DNA from: SPDF01 sp963812085
Lineage (GTDB): Bacteria > Gemmatimonadota > Gemmatimonadetes > Gemmatimonadales > GWC2-71-9
Direction: 5' to 3'
Assembly (NCBI GenBank): GCA_963812085.1
Contig: CAWETL010000004.1
Location: 434,001 to 498,000, forward strand
Length of the DNA: 64,000 nt
Position numbers and translations under genes: made by a program. Below the pieces are notes generated by a model, which saw only the letters and a list, made by a program, of their open reading frames with translations, made no database searches and was not told the DNA's origin. Shown piece after piece: positions 35,334 to 43,503 of the stretch. Every line of letters starts with the position of its first letter. Position 1 is the stretch's first letter.

Positions 35334-37880
35334 ATGCGAGATATTGACTTAGACAAAATTGCAGGGCTATCGAGCACAGATGTTTCTCGCAAATTGAAAG
35401 AAGAAGGCTTCAACGAACTACCTTCTGAAGAAAAACGAAGTGCTCTCAAAATTGCCTTTAGCGTAATAAAAGAGCCAATCTTCTTGCTGTTAGTTGCCAG
35501 TGGAAGCATCTATTTTTTGCTTGGAGATGTCACTGAAGGCTTAGTCCTGCTGAGCTTCGTTTTCGTAGTCATGGGCATTACCGTTTATCAGGAACAAAAA
35601 ACCGAAAAAGCATTAGATGCACTAAAAACGCTTTCCAGTCCACGAGCGCTAGTAATCCGGGACGGAAAACAAACGCGAATCCCCGGAAGCGAAGTTGTCT
35701 CTGGCGACATAATGATTCTTGCGGAGGGCGATCGAGTTCCAGCGGATTCCATATTGTTAACCTCCAACAATTTGATGGTTGATGAATCGCTCCTAACTGG
35801 TGAATCAGTACCAGTCCGAAAAGTTGCCTGGGATGGCCAAGAACAGCAATGGCGACCCGGAGGCGACGATCAACCCTTTGTCTATTCAGGAACCCTTGTT
35901 ACTCAAGGGCAAGCCGTTTTAGAAGTCAAAGCTACAGGCGCGAGAACCGAAATGGGCAAGATCGGAACGGTCCTCCAAAAAGTTGAAAGAGACGACACCA
36001 GACTAAAACAAGAAGTCTCCCATTTAGTCCGAAACAGCGCCATATTTGGCCTTAGTCTCTGTGCATTAGTTATCGTAGTTTATGGGTTCACCAGGTTAGA
36101 TTGGATAGAAGGAATTTTGGCTGGCATTACTCTGGCAATGGCTCTTTTGCCTGAAGAATTTCCAGTAGTCCTCACTATCTTCATGGCTTTGGGTGCTTGG
36201 CGAATGTCAAAGAAAAACGTGCTCACCCGGCAAGCGCACGCAATTGAGAATTTAGGTGCAGCAACCGTGCTTTGTGTCGATAAAACTGGAACTTTAACCT
36301 TAAACAAGATGTCTGTCGCAAAGCTTCTCACCGATGGTCAAGTATGCGAAATCGATTCTCCGTTAAAATTGCCTCCGGATCTTTGTCATGAATTAGTCGA
36401 GTTTAGTGTTCTTGCATGCAAGGAGGACCCCTTTGACCCTATGGAAAAGGCGGTGAGAAATTTTGTTGAAGGCGACTTCGCAAAAACTGAACACGTTCAT
36501 GGTGACTGGGAACTCATTCAAGAGTATCCATTATCCCCAAAACTGCTAGCTATGTCCAACGTATGGGTCTCACCTAATGGACAAGACTACATTATTGCCG
36601 CTAAGGGCGCACCTGAAGCAGTTGCCGACCTTTGTCATTTTGACCAGAAAGATATGCAGGAGCTGACGGGTCAAATCCAAGCACTGGCCAAAGATGGATT
36701 GCGCATACTTGGCGTTGCTAAAGCTGTGTTTCAAAAGACTGATTTACCAATTCAACAGCACGATTTCAAATTTAGCTTTTTGGGGCTTATCGGTTTTGCT
36801 GATCCAGTTAGGCCAAACGTTGCGGGAGCAATACAAGAATGCTACACTGCAGGGATACGAGTAGTTATGATCACAGGAGACTATCCTCTCACTGCGCAGA
36901 GCATCGGGCGACAAATAGGCCTAAAATCTTTAGATAACTGCATAACCGGACCAGAACTTGAAGCAATGAGTGATGAACAACTAAAAGAACGAGTTCGGAA
37001 CGTTAACATTTTTGCCCGAGTGGTTCCTGAACAAAAACTCAGAATAGTAAATGCCTTCAAAGCCAATGACGAGGTTGTTGCGATGACGGGAGATGGCGTG
37101 AATGATGCTCCCGCTTTGAAGTCAGCAGACATAGGTATTGCTATGGGCGGAAGAGGAACTGACGTTGCCCGCGAGGCTTCGTCGCTAGTTCTGCTTGATG
37201 ACGATTTTACATCGATCGTCGGCGGCGTAAGAATGGGGCGACGAATATTTGACAATTTGAAGAAAGCGATCGCCTACATTTTCTCAGTTCACATTCCAAT
37301 TGCGGGTATGTCGGCTCTTCCTATTCTGTTTGGGTGGCCGCTTATCCTCCTGCCAGTTCACATTGTTTTCCTCGAGTTCATTATTGACCCCGCTTGTTCC
37401 GTGGTTTTTGAGACTGAGCCAGAAGAGAAAGACGTCATGGAGAGAAAACCCCGAAGCATGAATGCGAAGCTGTTCAATAGGAACGCGACTGTGATTTCTT
37501 TCCTCCAGGGCGCTGTAGTCTTGGCGATAGTCATATCGATATTTGTTAGCGCCAATTCGAGAGGTCTTGGTGAAGAGACAGCTAGGACGATGGCGTTTGC
37601 AACTATTGTTGCTGCAAATTTGGCGTTAATTTTGACTAACCGCTCATGGACTCAGACTATCGTGGGCACTTTACGTAAACCTAACAAGGCCTTCTGGTGG
37701 ATACTTGCTTTAGCATTGTTTGCCCTTGGACTGATTATTTATGTTCCGCCACTTAGCAGCCTTTTCCGTTTCAATGCTCTGAATCCGATCGATTTCCTAA
37801 CTTGCTTAGGTGCAGGACTTGTCAGTATAGTTTGGTTTGAGATATTCAAATTGATCAAAAAGAGTAAGGTTGGAAAATGA
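35334..37880 (+). CDS. P-type cation-transporting ATPase
   Basis: An 848-residue protein. Actuator motif LTGES (154-158), phosphorylation site DKTGTLT with Asp316, KGAPEAV nucleotide-binding motif, TGD hinge and GDGVND (586-591). N-terminal helices precede the actuator and six C-terminal helices follow. The ion-binding motif of helix 4 is PEEFP (273-277) rather than the PEGLP of calcium pumps, so the substrate is uncertain; P2-type overall, with calcium, manganese or magnesium possible. The start ATG 35334 follows GAGAGGTTGGCAAC. Confidence 0.9.
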   Translation: MRDIDLDKIAGLSSTDVSRKLKEEGFNELPSEEKRSALKIAFSVIKEPIFLLLVASGSIYFLLGDVTEGLVLLSFVFVVMGITVYQEQKTEKALDALKTLSSPRALVIRDGKQTRIPGSEVVSGDIMILAEGDRVPADSILLTSNNLMVDESLLTGESVPVRKVAWDGQEQQWRPGGDDQPFVYSGTLVTQGQAVLEVKATGARTEMGKIGTVLQKVERDDTRLKQEVSHLVRNSAIFGLSLCALVIVVYGFTRLDWIEGILAGITLAMALLPEEFPVVLTIFMALGAWRMSKKNVLTRQAHAIENLGAATVLCVDKTGTLTLNKMSVAKLLTDGQVCEIDSPLKLPPDLCHELVEFSVLACKEDPFDPMEKAVRNFVEGDFAKTEHVHGDWELIQEYPLSPKLLAMSNVWVSPNGQDYIIAAKGAPEAVADLCHFDQKDMQELTGQIQALAKDGLRILGVAKAVFQKTDLPIQQHDFKFSFLGLIGFADPVRPNVAGAIQECYTAGIRVVMITGDYPLTAQSIGRQIGLKSLDNCITGPELEAMSDEQLKERVRNVNIFARVVPEQKLRIVNAFKANDEVVAMTGDGVNDAPALKSADIGIAMGGRGTDVAREASSLVLLDDDFTSIVGGVRMGRRIFDNLKKAIAYIFSVHIPIAGMSALPILFGWPLILLPVHIVFLEFIIDPACSVVFETEPEEKDVMERKPRSMNAKLFNRNATVISFLQGAVVLAIVISIFVSANSRGLGEETARTMAFATIVAANLALILTNRSWTQTIVGTLRKPNKAFWWILALALFALGLIIYVPPLSSLFRFNALNPIDFLTCLGAGLVSIVWFEIFKLIKKSKVGK

Positions 37881-37919
37881 AAATTACCCCCTATTTATTG
37901 ATTAATTATCGTAAGTCTT

Positions 37920-37942
37920 AATGATTAGAGTCGACAATCATT
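37920..37942. promoter_or_regulatory. Inverted repeat upstream of the membrane winged-helix gene
   Basis: AATGATT and AATCATT arms are separated by nine bases and end seven bases before ATG 37950. AATGATT also occurs at 38390 before the DUF4382 gene. A candidate operator for the winged-helix protein. Confidence 0.4.
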
Positions 37943-37949
37943 ATCTTGC

Positions 37950-38369
37950 ATGCCAACCAATAATGAAATCAGGGGCAATACACTAAAAATTTACTTGTAT
38001 TTGTTAAAGCATGGGCCATCTGATCTTAGAGACATTCAACGCGGAGTAAAATTAGCCTCCGCCTCACTAGCTTCATACCACCTTGGGAAACTTTCTGAAG
38101 CAGGCTTCGCAAAACAAGACAACTACGGAAAATACTGTGCAATAAAAGAAGGCGCAGACAAAATTCTAGAAGGCTATTCCCGAATGGGTCCCACAATAGT
38201 GCCACAACTATTCTTTTTCACACTTCTCTTCACAATCATAGCCGTATTCTTCTCGTGGGTGGCTATTTCAAATTCAGGATTCATAGAATACTTGGTGGCA
38301 ATCATCTTTAGCATGCTTGTGGTTTTCTGGTATGAGACTACAAGACTCTGGAGAAAACTCGCCGCTTAA
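37950..38369 (+). CDS. Membrane-anchored winged-helix regulator
   Basis: A 139-residue protein. The N-terminal 75 residues are a winged helix (GNTLKIYLYLLKHGPSDLRD, RGVKLASASLASYHLGKLSE, GFAKQDNYGKYCAIKEGADK). Two membrane helices follow (QLFFFTLLFTIIAVFFSWVA, FIEYLVAIIFSMLVVFWY). One-component membrane regulators of this design are frequent in archaea. The next gene, 125 bases downstream, encodes a secreted protein and may be its target. Confidence 0.8.
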   Translation: MPTNNEIRGNTLKIYLYLLKHGPSDLRDIQRGVKLASASLASYHLGKLSEAGFAKQDNYGKYCAIKEGADKILEGYSRMGPTIVPQLFFFTLLFTIIAVFFSWVAISNSGFIEYLVAIIFSMLVVFWYETTRLWRKLAA

Positions 38370-38494
38370 CTTCGATCCAAGTTCAATTCAATGATTAAAA
38401 ACCGTTTAATGCTGCGTTCAGGGGTCTTTAATTTTCATTAAAAAATGTATGCTCTTATTCTCACTTGCTTCCTCTTATTCAGAGGTAAAGTAAA

Positions 38495-39679
38495 ATGTCG
38501 ATGAAATGGAAAATGAAATACACTTCAGTCGCAATCATCGCTGCCGTAGCAATAATATCAATTGCTCTATTTGCGAATCCCACGATGCTTCCTCAAACCG
38601 TCAAAGCAGCAACTTTCACAGTAATGTTAACCGACCCCCCAAATGTTCCAGACGGAACAACTTTGGTGAATCTAAATTACTCAGATGTTTCACTCCACGT
38701 GACTTATCCAAACGGTACTATTGAGTGGCTTCCTGTAGGAACTTCAGGAACTGTTAATCTGCTTTCGTTAATCAACATGACTGAAACAATAGCCTCTACG
38801 ACAATCCCAATTGGCTCCGAAATAGATAAGCTACAATTCAAAATAGACAATGTGGAAGCAGCTGTAAAAGGTACGCTATACAATGTGACTGCTTTGTCAA
38901 ATACGCTTGTTGTAAAAGTAACCGATGGCCATATCAACACGACTCTCTCTGGAGTTCTGATAGATTTCAACCCAACTCTTGTCCAAATAAGGGCAGCTGA
39001 CGCTAATGGAACCATAGTGAACTATTACGTGCTTGTCCCAAGTGCCGTTGCAGCCATAGTTGACGACTTAGACAAAGCGCAGGCTCAGGTGGGAACGATT
39101 GTACATTTAGATGATGACGATATTGAAGAACTAGAACATGTACACCGAGAATCTTCAGACAACTTGAAAGTTGTTTCATCCTTGCTTTCGGTAAGCGGAG
39201 ACGTAACTTCTCTTTCGGTTACCCTTAAGAACGAAGGCACCTCTGCGGCTCGAGTCTTTGGATTGACGCTGAATGGAAACTTTGATTCTGCGGTCACATG
39301 GCAAAGCAGCGAACACGATGACGATGAACATGACGATGAAGAAGATGAAGCCGAAGAGATTGCTAAGAATATTCATGTTGAGACAGTTCCGTTTAAGGTT
39401 AGCGGCTCATCGTTAACTCCGCTTTTCGGTGACGACGACGATTATGATGAAGAATTCGAGCATGATGATGACGATGAAAGGGCGGAATTTTCTGCGTTTA
39501 GTGTGCAGCCTGGAGAAAGTATTACTGTGACCTTTAATGGTGTGATTGTTCTTCAGCCAGAAGATGACGACGAAGGTGGATATTCAGATATTGTTGTGAC
39601 CCCAAGAGCAGGCGTAAGTTACACTTTGAGGCTGATGGGTGAAGGTTCCCAAACCTTCTCGGTCACGGCTACATCTTAG
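38495..39679 (+). CDS. DUF4382 surface protein with acidic/His-rich clusters
   Basis: A 394-residue protein. Signal or anchor MKYTSVAIIAAVAIISIALF; DUF4382 about residues 35-190 (TFTVMLTDPPNVPDGTTLVN, VSLHVTYPNGTIEWLPVG, SEIDKLQFKIDN, GVLIDFNPTLVQIRAADANG). Two Asp/Glu/His clusters follow: EHDDDEHDDEEDEAEE and GDDDDYDEEFEHDDDDERAE, set in beta-rich stretches. These look suited to metal-ion binding or to a saline or acidic surface, which is inference. SD-like AGAGGTAAAG lies before ATG 38495. Confidence 0.8.
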   Translation: MSMKWKMKYTSVAIIAAVAIISIALFANPTMLPQTVKAATFTVMLTDPPNVPDGTTLVNLNYSDVSLHVTYPNGTIEWLPVGTSGTVNLLSLINMTETIASTTIPIGSEIDKLQFKIDNVEAAVKGTLYNVTALSNTLVVKVTDGHINTTLSGVLIDFNPTLVQIRAADANGTIVNYYVLVPSAVAAIVDDLDKAQAQVGTIVHLDDDDIEELEHVHRESSDNLKVVSSLLSVSGDVTSLSVTLKNEGTSAARVFGLTLNGNFDSAVTWQSSEHDDDEHDDEEDEAEEIAKNIHVETVPFKVSGSSLTPLFGDDDDYDEEFEHDDDDERAEFSAFSVQPGESITVTFNGVIVLQPEDDDEGGYSDIVVTPRAGVSYTLRLMGEGSQTFSVTATS

Positions 39680-39694
39680 TTCCCACAAGACTCA

Positions 39695-39775
39695 ATCTCC
39701 ATTTTTTTCTTTTTTAATTTAGCATTCTGACATTTGTTTGTCGTTTGTTTTTTTTCTTCGTTTCTTTCGGTTTTT
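39695..39775 (+). terminator. T-rich archaeal terminator region
   Basis: Runs of T (TTTTTTTCTTTTTT and TTTTTTTTCTTCG) follow the DUF4382 stop within 100 bases, as expected for archaeal oligo-T termination. Confidence 0.5.
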
Positions 39776-39846
39776 CAAATAGAACCAGAAGTCATGACTT
39801 GATCAGTAACAACTGTTTCAGATTAGTCCAACAACTTTTTTCCCGC

Positions 39847-41430
39847 TCATAGTCTTAAGATGCCCATTATTTTTTCAACTAAGTTAAGTACCTGGTCTAC
39901 TATTCCGCGTAAAGGTCCGAGTTCACTCATCATTGCCCGCAAATTGCCTATGTCAGACGCATTTACCGTTCGAGTTAGCAACGCAACAAAAACAAAAATA
40001 ACCAAGAAGAACACTACCCCAATAATTAGTCGCATCCAACTGGCAAAGCCCAAAGAAGAAACAATCGCGTACGTTAAAGCTGCTGCGATACCCGACGAGA
40101 GAAGTATTCTGGTGGATGAGCGCCAGTCAACTGAGACGTCGTAGTGTTTTTTTGTCCAGAGTAGCGAAAGGAAGATGCTTGGAAGTCCTGCTGTCAGTGT
40201 CGTGACGATTAGACCTAAGACGCCAAAGTGCATGATGAGTATGTAGCCCATCGGGAAACCTATGGCTGCGGTAATCAGGGTCAAGTATAGATTGAGTTTG
40301 GTTTGGCCTTGGCTGTTAATTAGGTTGCCTGTGCTGAGATTTCCAAATGCAGTGTACAGGTAGCTTGCGGCTAGTAAAGCCAGAAACAACGGAGCTGCAT
40401 TGTATGTTTCGCCAAAAAGCGTGGAGACTGCTGGTTCAGCTATGCACATTATAAGTGTTGCGACGGGTACGACTAGAAGTGAAGCGTATTTTATTGAGAA
40501 TTGGAAGACATTTTTAATGGTTTCTCTGTCTTTTTGTGGATCGAGTTTGCTGAAGGCTGGGAATAGCATGGTTGTTATTGGCGTGGCGAAGAAACCTATC
40601 AAGACAACGAAGTTTACGGCGATTCCATAGTTACCGATCATTACGTTGTCTTTGGTGTTGAATATTGGCAGCAAGAAAGCGTAGTACTGAGTTAGAAAAC
40701 CGCCTATTATGGCTGATATTGATAATGGTGCTCCGTACTTGACCATGGTTTTTATGTAAGCCTTAATTTCCAGTTTATTGGAGTATGGTTTTGGAAACTT
40801 TCTATATATTGACCATATAAGTAGTATCCCGATGATTCCACCAACAGTGTGAGCAGTAACGTCTCCTGTGACGGCTCCAGACGCCGCAAAACCTACTTCT
40901 ACAAGTGCGATTAAGAGGATTGTCTTGATTAGGGATTGGCAGATTAGCATAACGTTGTTGAGCTCCATTTTTTCAATTCCCGTGAATGCAGCCGTGGCTG
41001 CGTTAGTTAGACCGCCTGCCAAGATCACGAATGAGGCTAATTCTATGAGTGGGGCTATCTGTGGGCGTTGAAAGACAGTACCTGCCAAGAAGCCTGAGAA
41101 AGCAAAGCAGAGCACTGATAATGTTAATCCTAATGCAAGCTCGAAGATTAGCCCAGACGCATAAACGCTTCTGACTTCTGCTTCTCTACCTTCAGCCCGA
41201 TATTGCGCTGCGAAACGTACCATCGCCGAGTTTACACCCCAATCCCTAAAAGTTCCGATTAGAGTTGGAACAGTCAAAACTACAACGTACAAACCGTACA
41301 AGTCGGAACCCAAGAGTCTGGCAACGATTATGGTACCTACAGCAGAGATAATAGTGGACGCAACCAATCCCCACAATAAGTGAAAACTGCCTTTAGCTGA
41401 AACCTTCGCCATTTGTGCCGCTTTGCTCAT
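39847..41430 (-). CDS. Polysaccharide flippase (Wzx/MATE-like, MVF superfamily)
   Basis: A 527-residue protein with about 14 hydrophobic helices. The start KAAQMAKVSAKGSFHLLWGL leads into helix 1; features include GTIIVARLLGSDLYGLYVVV, RDWGVNSAMVRFAAQYRAEG, FLTQYYAFLLPIFNTKDNVM and the late NLINSQGQTKLNLYLTLITA. These match oligosaccharide flippases that move lipid-linked glycans across the membrane for S-layer or cell-surface glycosylation. It stands alone on the - strand between + strand genes. Confidence 0.9.
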   Translation of the reverse strand: MSKAAQMAKVSAKGSFHLLWGLVASTIISAVGTIIVARLLGSDLYGLYVVVLTVPTLIGTFRDWGVNSAMVRFAAQYRAEGREAEVRSVYASGLIFELALGLTLSVLCFAFSGFLAGTVFQRPQIAPLIELASFVILAGGLTNAATAAFTGIEKMELNNVMLICQSLIKTILLIALVEVGFAASGAVTGDVTAHTVGGIIGILLIWSIYRKFPKPYSNKLEIKAYIKTMVKYGAPLSISAIIGGFLTQYYAFLLPIFNTKDNVMIGNYGIAVNFVVLIGFFATPITTMLFPAFSKLDPQKDRETIKNVFQFSIKYASLLVVPVATLIMCIAEPAVSTLFGETYNAAPLFLALLAASYLYTAFGNLSTGNLINSQGQTKLNLYLTLITAAIGFPMGYILIMHFGVLGLIVTTLTAGLPSIFLSLLWTKKHYDVSVDWRSSTRILLSSGIAAALTYAIVSSLGFASWMRLIIGVVFFLVIFVFVALLTRTVNASDIGNLRAMMSELGPLRGIVDQVLNLVEKIMGILRL

Positions 41431-41782
41431 TTCAGTTTCTTTTCCGACGACTCTTTTGGGTTTGCAAGTTGACAGATGTTCGCTTAAGGATGTTTATCAT
41501 TTTCGGTTTTGGTTTTTGGGATTTCAATCTTAAAAATAGGTTGCACTCCCTAATTGGAGTCGCTGGCAGTGAGTCGGTGGGATCGAAATTGAAGCAAGCT
41601 CAAGCGTTCTATTCTGGCTCAAGAAAACTGGTTTCATGCGCACGTTTGAGGGAAGGAGCACAAAGTAAAATCTAAATGTGCTATCCGCGGCTAGAAAATC
41701 GGGGGCAAAGGCTGGAGAATCGCAGATAAGACCGGAAAAGAAAGTAGAAAAAAATTTCTGGTATTATGCACAGTAGCGTTTT
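41431..41782. other. Intergenic, no gene recognised
   Basis: About 350 bases upstream of the flippase. No family-like reading frame or repeat was recognised; it should contain the flippase promoter. Confidence 0.5.
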
Positions 41783-42166
41783 CTATTTGTCGCTTACTTC
41801 TTTCACTTTGATGTGCCGTCGAAAATGCGCCATGCTCGTTTTGATGTCAAGCCAGAAGTGAAATACATCTTCGTTGCCAATTCTGTGGCTGTGAGGTTCA
41901 GGCTGCACATGCGACGCGATCATGCTAAAGCATACATCAGAAATAATCACTTCATAGTTGCCGTTTGGGAGAAGCTGAACTGTTACGTGACTTTCATCGA
42001 TCGGCAAGTTCCCATAGGTACCCGGGTTTTCAATTCTTAACTCTCGCTCGAGCCAAAGCTCAAACAATTCAGTGTTTGGTCGCTTCGGATTTTTTATTTC
42101 CTTGTTGATATAGGCTAGATACTCTTCTGGAATCGTTAATTCAAATAATTTCAAAGCGTACACCAA
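41783..42166 (-). CDS. Unknown 127-residue protein
   Basis: MVYALKLFELTIPEEYLAYI opens a soluble protein with charged helices (RPNTELFELWLERELRIENP) and beta segments (SHVTVQLLPNGNYEVIISDV, EDVFHFWLDIKTSMAHFRRH). Two His-rich spots (HVQPEPHSHR and HFRRH) are notable. No family, signal peptide or partner gene is recognised. Composition fits the archaeal surroundings. Confidence 0.6.
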   Translation of the reverse strand: MVYALKLFELTIPEEYLAYINKEIKNPKRPNTELFELWLERELRIENPGTYGNLPIDESHVTVQLLPNGNYEVIISDVCFSMIASHVQPEPHSHRIGNEDVFHFWLDIKTSMAHFRRHIKVKEVSDK

Positions 42167-42592
42167 AAGCTATTTTCTAAGGATTATGCTATTCTCTATA
42201 AATATGCATTGGAAACTATTTCATTAACGATACATGTAAGGTTATTTGGCAGACCTTTCTATTTTCTAGTCCGATTGCTAAGTGATCTGAATAGTGCACA
42301 TCCTTGAGTAGCAGTGGATTTTATCTGAATTCCATCGAAATGTAGGTTTCAGTCGTTGGTTGCTGAAACAATGTTCAATTTGTCAAAGCCCACAAATTGC
42401 AGAACAAATTGTTCTTAATTGGTGAGGGTCTAAATCAAGTTTCGTAAAACCCGTAATCTGATTTCTTGAAATCCTCCTTAAAGGGGAGGTCCCTTTTCCC
42501 AAAATCCACCATACACAAAGGTCGCCAAATTCTTCTTGTAAGACAACAGACTTTAAGTATTACTTTTACTTTGAGTATTACTGGAGATTCCA
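42167..42592. other. Intergenic region with an element-remnant fragment
   Basis: No gene is seen. 42450-42500 carries CGTAATCTGATTTCTTGAAA and CCTCCTTAAAGGGGAGG, matching repeats R1 and R2. The TTAAGTATTACTTTTACTT region before 42593 probably contains the VapB promoter. Confidence 0.55.
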
Positions 42593-42862
42593 ATGGGGCA
42601 AGTCGTTACGGTAACCAAAAAAGGACAAGCAACTATACCTAAAAGGTTAAGGAAGAAGTACGGAATTAAAGATAAAGTAGTGATAGAAGAAGGTGAGAAA
42701 GGAATTGTTTTGAAACCTCTTCCTTCACCAGACAAAGATTTCGGATCCCTAAGATCCTTTTTCAAAGAAAAAACCTCCAAAGAACTGCTCAAAGACGCAA
42801 GAAAAGAAGAATTCAAAAAAGACAGAGAGCTGAATAAACTTGCCAGAACGTCTAACCTTTGA
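42593..42862 (+). CDS. AbrB-type VapB antitoxin
   Basis: An 89-residue protein: QVVTVTKKGQATIPKRLRKK and IEEGEKGIVLKPLPSPDKD form the AbrB domain, and FFKEKTSKELLKDARKEEFK is a charged helical tail longer than in the other copies. It overlaps the PIN gene by 23 bases. Confidence 0.85.
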   Translation: MGQVVTVTKKGQATIPKRLRKKYGIKDKVVIEEGEKGIVLKPLPSPDKDFGSLRSFFKEKTSKELLKDARKEEFKKDRELNKLARTSNL

Positions 42863-43244
42863 TTCTGAAGCAATCCTAGCCTTCTACTTGGGCGAGAAGG
42901 GCGGGGAAATTGTCAGAGACTGCCTGATGAAAATTCAAAATCGCGAGGCTGAAGGCTACATAAACGTGCTTAACTTAACTGAAATCTACTACATTTTACA
43001 CAGATTGAACCCCGCAATTGCCGAAGAAAAACAGGCAAACCTGCGCCTCTACGGCTTAAAGGTGGTTCCAATCGAAGATGACGGCTTATGGCGTGAAGCT
43101 GCCAAAACCAAAAGTGAACATTCATTATCACTCGCAGACGCCTTCGCCGCTGCAACAGCGAAAACACATAATTCCACACTGATAGTTGGCAGCGACCAAG
43201 AATTTCAAGACCTAGACATTAAACTGCTGAAAATTCGAAAATAA
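42840..43244 (+). CDS. VapC PIN-domain toxin
   Basis: TTG 42840 within the antitoxin end gives 134 residues: LTFDSEAILAFYLGEKGGEI (Asp), INVLNLTEIYYILHRLN (Glu), HSLSLADAFAAATAKTHN (Asp) and LIVGSDQEFQDLD (Asp). A complete PIN ribonuclease. It terminates a bicistronic unit; the following 250 bases contain no gene. Confidence 0.87.
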   Translation: MPERLTFDSEAILAFYLGEKGGEIVRDCLMKIQNREAEGYINVLNLTEIYYILHRLNPAIAEEKQANLRLYGLKVVPIEDDGLWREAAKTKSEHSLSLADAFAAATAKTHNSTLIVGSDQEFQDLDIKLLKIRK

Positions 43245-43503
43245 ATTCTTAAAATTCACCTGGGCAAAATACAAAGTATTCAAAAGAAGCAACTGACGCC
43301 CAAGTCAAAGTTAACCTCGAAAGCTGTTATTGATGGAATTAAAATAATGTTGACTCGGGAACGCATTTTTTTAATGCTCCTTTAGCCCGAACGTGGAGCT
43401 GTGCGCGCGCCAAAAGCACAAATAACTTGTCATTGGCAGCGCAAGCGGCAAATTATATATAGACGGCGTATTGAAAAGCCTCAGCAGGGAGATTGGATGG
43501 AAG

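Noticed and set aside
41415..41675. + strand frame overlapping the flippase start
   Set aside because: Overlaps the real gene and has no plausible product.
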